From: Chrysomallon squamiferum
Lineage: Eukaryota > Mollusca > Gastropoda > Neomphalida > Peltospiridae
DNA length: 64,000 nt
Direction of reading: 5' to 3'
Assembly (NCBI GenBank): GCA_012295275.1
Contig: CM022669.1
Location: 11,400,949 to 11,464,948 of the forward strand
The notes beneath the pieces were generated by a model. It ran no database searches, was not told the DNA's origin, and worked only from the letters and a program-made list of their open reading frames with translations. A program made the translations under genes and the position numbers. The stretch's first letter is position 1. Every line of letters begins with the position of its first letter. Positions 57,801 through 64,000 of this stretch are shown piece after piece.

Positions 57801-58130
57801 AATCCATTTGTTCCTACAAATTAAAAATAGATACAAGGACTTGGGTTTATTTAAGATAGAATCAACTCTTTATCTTTACTTATCTTTTATTCTCGAACCA
57901 TTTTTCTTTTTTCAGAACTAATAAAAAAAAAATATCTTTATGTGCTGTCATGGAAGCCATCAGACAGATACTGAAAAAAAAAAAAAAAAAAAAAAAAGTG
58001 AGAAAAATTAAAAAGCAGGAAAAAAAAAAAAAAAAAAAGGACAGACAAAAACAAATGTTTATCTAGCTCTTTTAATTGACCACTCCAGAACGTTAATCCA
58101 CAAACATCCATCTGAAGTGTGTCTGTATTT
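57801..58130. other. Unique DNA with two poly-A runs
   Basis: A runs 57974-57997 and 58021-58038. Confidence 0.6.
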
Positions 58131-58660
58131 ACTCTCAGTGTCTTTGTCACACACAGCCTGTCTCGCCCTTCATAATTCTCTCTCTGTTGTTATTCGGTAC
58201 CGCGTGTATTCCACTGTGATACTTAAAGGTACACACTCTCTGTAGCAGAGTGTTACGCTATGCGATGTTAAAGATGTATTTTTTGCTCTCTTTTCACACA
58301 CCTTAAAGAAAAGATTTTTATTTTTAAATTTTTTTAAATATTTAGAATTTTAAAGGTAATTTATGCTGTAAAATGTCTAGTGATTGAGATACTTTAAGCT
58401 GTAATGGTTTTATTTTGAGGTTTATTCTCTCCGTGATTTGTTAATGAAATTAACTTATCGAGTGTTAGATTAACTGTACTGTGATATGTGCAAGTGTTTA
58501 AATAATGTTTGAGAATTTGTGTTAAGTATTTCTATGTGATTCTGTTATGTAGGTGCTTTTTTATCTTTTTTACTTGGACTTCTGATTATAAGATGGTTTT
58601 GCAGGCATGCCTTGTTTTATACTTTTTTCTTCTTCCTCCTTTCTTTCTTTATTTACTTGT
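58131..58660. other. Unique DNA
   Basis: 58130-58270 has CpGs and ordinary complexity; the rest is AT-rich. No gene. Confidence 0.4.
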
Positions 58661-58815
58661 TTGCTTATTTGTTTATATATGTATGTATATATGTATGTAT
58701 GTTTGTATGCATCTATGTATGTATATACGTATGTATGTACGTACGTATGGATGTATACATAGACACACAACACATAGATATAAATATATCTTTTATTATT
58801 ATTATTATTATTATT

Positions 58816-58861
<46 letters not shown>

Positions 58862-58862
58862 T
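58661..58862. repeat. (GTAT)n, (ATT)n and (TA)n
   Basis: GTAT/GTAC units 58676-58757, ATT 58793-58815, pure TA 58818-58860. Confidence 0.97.
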
Positions 58863-59330
58863 GCAATAACATCATCGTCAAAGAAACTCACCTAATTTAC
58901 TGAAAAATCATTTTATACTAAATTCTGCAAACACTGACATCCTACATCTTTGAGTTGTTGTTTTTTTACTCTCTCTCTTTCACACATTGTAACAGGAGAC
59001 AACATCGTTTCAGTTAGGTGGACTGCATGGGGGATAGCTGGCACGTAATCTTACACTCTACAAACATTTCACTGCATTGAAAATGTCTCAACTTCAACAC
59101 ACACACACAAAAAAAAAAAAAAAAAACATCTGTGAAAGAAAGCAGTAATATTCAAAAGCATAGACATCTGTAAAAGAGAAATAAGTGAAATTTTTTGTGT
59201 GGGCTGTTTTTGTCAAGAACAAAGGAAAGAATGACACTGTTGAGTTTTTGTATCTGTATCACTGACCCAGAGTTTTGCTTACATAGTGTCTATCTACAGT
59301 CTGACTGGGGCAAACGCGTGGAAAAACACT
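58863..59330. other. Unique DNA
   Basis: A run 59108-59126. 58980-59090 is complex. A minus-strand donor-like TTAG|GTGAGT lies at 58885-58894, without a supporting exon. Confidence 0.4.
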
Positions 59331-59515
59331 GAAACACAGTGGTGGGGGCAGACTGTCACTCACTGGTGGGGTAGATTGTTACTCACTGGTGGGGGGTAGA
59401 CCATTACTCACTGGTGGGAGCAGCATCTTACTCACGGGTAAGGGCATTCTATTATTATTAGGGGGAGGGATAGACTACAGTTCACTGGTGGTGGTAGGTT
59501 TTAACTCAAAGGAAG
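59331..59515. repeat. G-rich ~27-bp minisatellite
   Basis: CACTGGTGGGG(G)-TAGA(C/T)-TTACT units at about 59360, 59387 and 59411, with diverged copies on both sides. Produces a Gly/Leu-rich plus frame by chance. Confidence 0.85.
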
Positions 59516-59841
59516 AATACTGGACTGAAAGATTATTTCAGGATAAAAAAAAAAAACTACAGTTTATGAGATGGTGCGTATTAAATATTATTTCCTGCTA
59601 ATAAAAGAATAACACGGAGTAACTCTTTGCCTGAGGGTTTCTTCCATAGGGTTTTATGTGATCCTTAGTCCTAATACTTTTGATAAAAATAATCATAGTT
59701 TAAAGCTGAATGACATATTTAAAAAAAAAAAAAAAAAAAAATCCGTACTTCCTTGCGTCTAGACTTTTTAAACGTAAAATTGATATTATGTAGAGTAAGT
59801 AATGTATCTTTCAGAATGTGACGAAGTACCTGGACATGACA

Positions 59842-59844
<3 letters not shown>
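59516..59844. other. Unique AT-rich DNA
   Basis: A run 59720-59740; no feature recognised. Confidence 0.45.

Positions 59845-59932
<88 letters not shown>
59845..59932. repeat. (CT)n microsatellite, ~85 bp pure
   Basis: Uninterrupted CT. Confidence 0.98.
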
Positions 59933-59934
<2 letters not shown>

Positions 59935-60700
59935 AAAGTTTATACAATTTTAAAAATAGAGAAAAATACTCTTTTTTTCACGACATAAATAAAACACGAT
60001 TACCACAGGAAAGTAATATAGCAAACAAATTTTTTAGAAGTATAAATTATTTTCAACAAAGATTAAAATCATTTGCCGGAAAACGAAACGTGTTTCAAAG
60101 TTCACCTCCACGAATTTTATTGTGTGCTTAAAAGTTACTCATCACTAATTAATCAAAAATAATTTCTTTCTCGCCAAGCTGAACTTAAGACAAGTTTTAT
60201 TTCAACAGATGCAGCACAATCAGATGCTATCTGATAAAGATAATGTGTCTGGATTGCCACAAATAGTTATTATATTTTCCTCGCCCGCGGCTGACATATA
60301 GAAGATGAATAATCAGATGAAAAACTGTTTCTGTTTTGATCAAAACACATTAAGTAAAGTTTAATTTTGATTCCAGACATTTTAATATGCAACATTCTAT
60401 TTATTTTTAAAGATATAATTTTGAAGAAAACAGATATATATAAAAAAATATTTTGAAAAAGCAAAGACGTAAAAAAATATTTTTATTTCATTTCATTGAT
60501 TTTTGTCCCTTTTTCTTCATAGATTTTATATATATATATATTGAAATATTTGAGATCAAAATCAGCAGATTTTTAACAAATTTACATACATACATATATT
60601 TATATGTGTTTACAGTTTAAACCCTTTAGCCATATCATTTATTCTTAACTCGTAATAACTCAATTCATCCATCTTTTTCATTCTCTGTCTCCACATCTCC
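59933..60700. promoter_or_regulatory. AT-rich DNA with a complex island at 60090-60310
   Basis: The island holds CATCACTAATTAATCAAAA (60141-60159) and CAGATGCTATCTGATAAAGA (60222-60241), combining a homeodomain core, E-box CAGATG and GATA cores. Elsewhere nothing is recognised. Confidence 0.25.
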
Positions 60701-61076
60701 ACATTTTTCATTCTTTTTGAAAACCTTCCGAAACTGTAGGGAGCAGAGCTGTAAATAAAATTTTCCTCTCATAAATCCAAAGAAACGTTATGAATATTCC
60801 ACCTCTGTTACAGTGCGTAGTAATTTTTTCCAGATTCAATTTCCACTGAGCGCTCTGGTGACAGAAAACTTGTTGCAGTCGGCGAGTCTGTAACTCTGAC
60901 ATTAATTTAGTGGTGAGAAGTTGAGAGAGGAAGAGAAAATCTGATTTGTGTCCGAGTATAATTCTATCTCGTGTGTGTGACAGGCCAGATTGGGAAATTG
61001 GTCAAATACTTGAGTTTCGGAAGTCGCCGGGTTGTTACGTCTGTGTCAAACGTTTATGACGTTTGTGTCATTTCAA

Positions 61077-61107
<31 letters not shown>

Positions 61108-61150
61108 AAACGATCCACGGTCGCTTGTGTTGTTGATTCTGTCAAATGTA
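60701..61150. promoter_or_regulatory. Complex CpG-bearing island with (CTG)10
   Basis: CAAACGT-TTATG-ACGTTTG (61047-61065) is a perfect 7-bp inverted repeat containing TGACGTTT, followed by a pure (CTG)10 at 61078-61107. The 64-codon minus frame (60708-60902) is unrecognised. Confidence 0.35.
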
Positions 61151-61189
61151 TAGATACTTTTTAGAAAATACTGCTGATGTATGGTGGTT

Positions 61190-61198
61190 CTATCTATA

Positions 61199-61284
<86 letters not shown>

Positions 61285-61309
61285 GATATATCTGTATGTC
61301 TATGTATGT

Positions 61310-61344
<35 letters not shown>

Positions 61345-61540
61345 GTTGTTTGTTTACAAACACACACATACATGTATTTATGAATGTATGTATATATGTA
61401 TATATGTTGTGTGTATGTACGTGTGTGTGTGTGTTTATATATATTTATATATATATGTTGTTTGTATGTGCATGTTTGTGTGTATGTATGTATACAAACG
61501 CACACATGCATGTATTTATGTATGTATATGTATTATTTTG
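61190..61540. repeat. (TCTG)n/(TCTA)n, GT, TA and GTAT microsatellites
   Basis: TCTG 61200-61240, TCTA 61240-61252, TCTG 61253-61272, TCTA to 61285. Then two related GT-TA-TTGTTTG segments about 130 bases apart (61303 and 61430), each with CAAAC(A/G)CACACAT-CATGTATTTATG. Confidence 0.95.
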
Positions 61541-61665
61541 GACAATTATTAATATCTGCAGTAACATTTCAAATATTTTATTATTTATTTATTATTGTTT
61601 AACTATAGACAGGTTTTTTTTCCAGTTATTTTAATATGCATTTGTTTAATATATTTTATTATTTA

Positions 61666-61800
61666 AATATATAGATAGATATATGTAATTGTGTACAGAC
61701 GGTCAGACAGATGTATATATGAGTCGATGAGTAGATGGACAGACAGATGTCTGACTGGATAGACAGAAGGACAGATATGTGACTGGATGCAAGAATGATG
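61666..61800. repeat. Degenerate GATA/GACAGA repeat
   Basis: GATAGATA and GACAGA(T/C)G units. Confidence 0.75.
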
Positions 61801-62155
61801 GATGAAATCGATTCCTAAAAATAAATAACCGCTTACTATAATTTACAACCAGTTCAACAGAAATAAAAAACATTTTCGAATTACATGTGATCAATGATAT
61901 ATTTCTTTTCTTGAATAAATAGGTACTTTCATATCACTCAAACTTGACAGTATCAATTTCTACAATGATTCCATTCACTGAAATCAAATATAGAGTGAGC
62001 GTTCACTGAAGAACACGATTAGAAAAGAAAAACTATCAGCTAAACATGACCATGACTAAGGCAAACGAAATTAGAAAAAAAAATAAAAATAAAAAATAAA
62101 AAAATAATAAGAGGAAAAAGCAAAATGTATAGATTTCTGTTCTGTTGCATAATTA
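61801..62155. other. AT-rich DNA
   Basis: A-rich 62070-62110. No gene. Confidence 0.5.
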
Positions 62156-62415
62156 ACACTATTTACTTGTCAGCTGATCTGATCACTGGGACGTTGGAGA
62201 TATCGAGTTTAACTGACAGAAACTAAATAGTCACATCGCCTCTCAACACGGTAATAATTTCATTCCACTGGAGAATGATGGGTTTTCTATAAGCCACCGT
62301 TGTTCAGTGTTAAGCCTATTGTTTTCTGCCTGATGACTTCTGAGCTGTCATCCAAGTAAAACTTTTCATCCGTAGTTAATGGCGAGGGTGTAAAAGACCA
62401 ATGAAGGTTTAATTC
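62156..62415. promoter_or_regulatory. Complex island, candidate non-coding element
   Basis: About 250 bases of balanced sequence: GTCAGCTGATCTGATCAC (62169), ACGGTAATAATTTCATTCC (62249), GTTAATGGCG (62376). No frame of interest. Confidence 0.3.
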
Positions 62416-62419
62416 CTTC

Positions 62420-62741
<322 letters not shown>

Positions 62742-62743
<2 letters not shown>

Positions 62744-63000
62744 AATGTCATAACTATTATTATTATTATTATTACTGGTGCTGTTTTAATATTATTATTA
62801 GCATTATATTATTATTATTAATAAATATATTTTTTAATTTAAATTTTTAATCTATTTTACATTCTTACTCGGAATTAATTAACATTAAAATAACAACAAC
62901 GTAACAACAATAAATAAACAAATAAACAAACAAAATTAACAAAAAACAAAACTTACAAAAAGAAAAAAAGTTTTAATAAACTCTAATTAATCTGCAGACT
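62742..63000. repeat. (ATT)n and AT-rich DNA
   Basis: ATT units at 62755-62775 and 62800-62822, AACAA-type sequence at 62890-62960. Confidence 0.8.
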
Positions 63001-63180
63001 TAATTAACGTAGCTATTACGATGGTTAATAAATTACGCGAAGAGCAATTTCACTGCCACGGAGAACGGAAAGTCGTTTAACAGATCTCTGACTTGGAAAC
63101 TGCGGCCTGTTTTACTCAGTAGGTGGCTGTTGGGGTTTAGTCGAATTAGAAAGTTAATTAAATCTTCAAACAAAACGTAA
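63001..63180. promoter_or_regulatory. Complex CpG-bearing island
   Basis: TTAATAAATTACGCG (63023), CACGGAGAACGGAAAGTCG, GAATTAGAAAGTTAATTAAATC. No exon recognised. Confidence 0.3.
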
Positions 63181-63240
63181 GGAAATGATGATAAATTGAT
63201 ACACTAAAATTAACAGTGTCAAACTGTTTTGTGTCAATAA

Positions 63241-63273
<33 letters not shown>

Positions 63274-63610
63274 AACAAAAAAAAAAACCTCATGTACGTT
63301 AATGACGCTTTTAAGTAAAAAAAAAATTTTTTTTTAATTTTTTTTATTTTTTTTTTTTTTAAATCTGGTATTACAATTGTGGCGCAGTTTATTTTGGTTA
63401 CGTAAGAATTATAATTATTTTTTACGATTTACGTTCATGTTCTTAGAGTTTGCAGGGACGTAATTAAAATTAAAAAACTTATTTGTTTTTATTTGTTCTT
63501 CTTCTTGACATTATTGTTGTCATCATCATCATCTCAAAGCTCTTATTTTGTTTGATCCAAACAATAAAACTGAAAAAGAATTTAAGAAAATGTTCGATAA
63601 AATCAAAGTA
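63181..63610. other. Homopolymers and AT-rich DNA
   Basis: A run 63241-63270, T-rich 63325-63360, CATCATCAT 63520-63532. Confidence 0.7.
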
Positions 63611-63870
63611 ATTAATTAACAACGACAATAACAATAACAATAACAATAATGATGATGATGATGATAACGTATTGAAGTGTGCACAGTAATAGCTAAAATG
63701 AAATGATGGTGATAATAAAGATAATGATGATGATAATACTAATACTAATACTAATAATATAATAATTATAATGATAATAACGTAATGAATTATGCAATTA
63801 TAACCATAGACAATGAGATGATGATGACAATGATAATGATGATGATTATAGTAATAATCATAATAACAAC
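63611..63870. repeat. (AAC/AAT)n and (GAT)n trinucleotide-rich DNA
   Basis: ACAATA units 63626-63648, GATGAT 63649-63666, TAATAC 63740-63755, GAT-rich 63815-63845. Confidence 0.85.
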
Positions 63871-64000
63871 GTTAGGAAATGTTCGGTTATAGCCACAGAT
63901 ACTATTCTGTAGCATGCAAGAGGCCATTTTGACTTAATAACAGTTTTTATTCTGCTGTCGCCGTCGAACACGCAATTTTACCTTTGATGTCAACTAACCA
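63871..64000. other. Unique DNA at the window edge
   Basis: Ordinary complexity, including CTGTCGCCGTCGAACACGC. Truncated by the window end. Confidence 0.35.

Overview
This window looks like animal nuclear DNA. It is strongly AT-rich and packed with simple repeats: (CT)n, (CA)n, (TA)n, (ACT)n, homopolymers and at least ten unrelated minisatellites. It has no compact gene arrays, no operon-like spacing, and no rRNA, tRNA or CRISPR that I can support. The style (pure CT and CA tracts of 80-170 bp, many 18-120 bp tandem arrays, tens of kilobases without a readable gene) suggests a large lophotrochozoan genome, perhaps a mollusc such as a cephalopod. That is an inference from texture only; no gene here fixes the taxon. 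Nearly every long open frame is a by-product of a repeat whose unit length is a multiple of three or whose translation lacks stops.

Two pieces of gene structure stand out, both on the minus strand. At 15764-15851 a Kozak-compatible ATG opens 29 codons with the layout of a secretory signal peptide, ending at a near-consensus 5' splice site (CAG|GTAGGT) in phase 1. At about 37.0-37.37 kb there is a CpG-enriched block with an NF-Y-type CCAAT box and a perfect minus-strand splice donor (CAAG|GTGAGT at 37107/37106), which looks like a promoter with a first untranslated exon. They could belong to one gene with a ~21-kb 5' intron, the rest of it lying left of 15.7 kb or outside the window. This is a hypothesis. 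A second possible relic is a frameshifted fragment resembling the C-terminal tail of a non-LTR retrotransposon (about 42.70-42.93 kb, minus strand).

Layout: 0-9.5 kb, repeats and degenerate minisatellites (40-bp unit at 3.7-4.5 kb, 28-bp at 8.2-8.9 kb, 18-bp at 9.06-9.2 kb). 9.5-19.2 kb, AT-rich DNA with islands of ordinary complexity and the signal-peptide exon. 19.2-21.3 kb, a CpG-bearing satellite built from 34/35-bp monomers, largely as 69-bp dimers. 21.3-32.3 kb, AT-rich DNA with regulatory-looking islands (22.5, 23.95, 28.1-28.5, 29.1, 31.55 kb). 32.3-33.27 kb, an (ACT/GCT)n block. 34.5-36.6 kb, very AT-rich DNA with ~117-bp periodicity. 37 kb, the promoter-like island. 38-48 kb, microsatellites, a GT-rich 71-bp minisatellite and an AACAG-type strand-skewed block. 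48.6-50.1 kb, a homogenised 87-bp array facing an older array of the same family in inverted orientation. 50-64 kb, a 27-bp array (54.2-54.8 kb), large CT/CA tracts and further islands (51.3-51.7, 53.15-53.5, 57.5-57.8, 60.7-61.1, 62.2, 63.0 kb).

The islands share features of animal cis-regulatory DNA: paired homeodomain TAATTA cores, E-boxes, TTGACAG MEIS/PBX-type sites, POU octamers and TCF/LEF sites. A long repeat-rich span with isolated complex islands and very little coding sequence is what a regulatory gene desert or giant introns would look like. Cross-species alignment and RNA-seq would be needed to decide.
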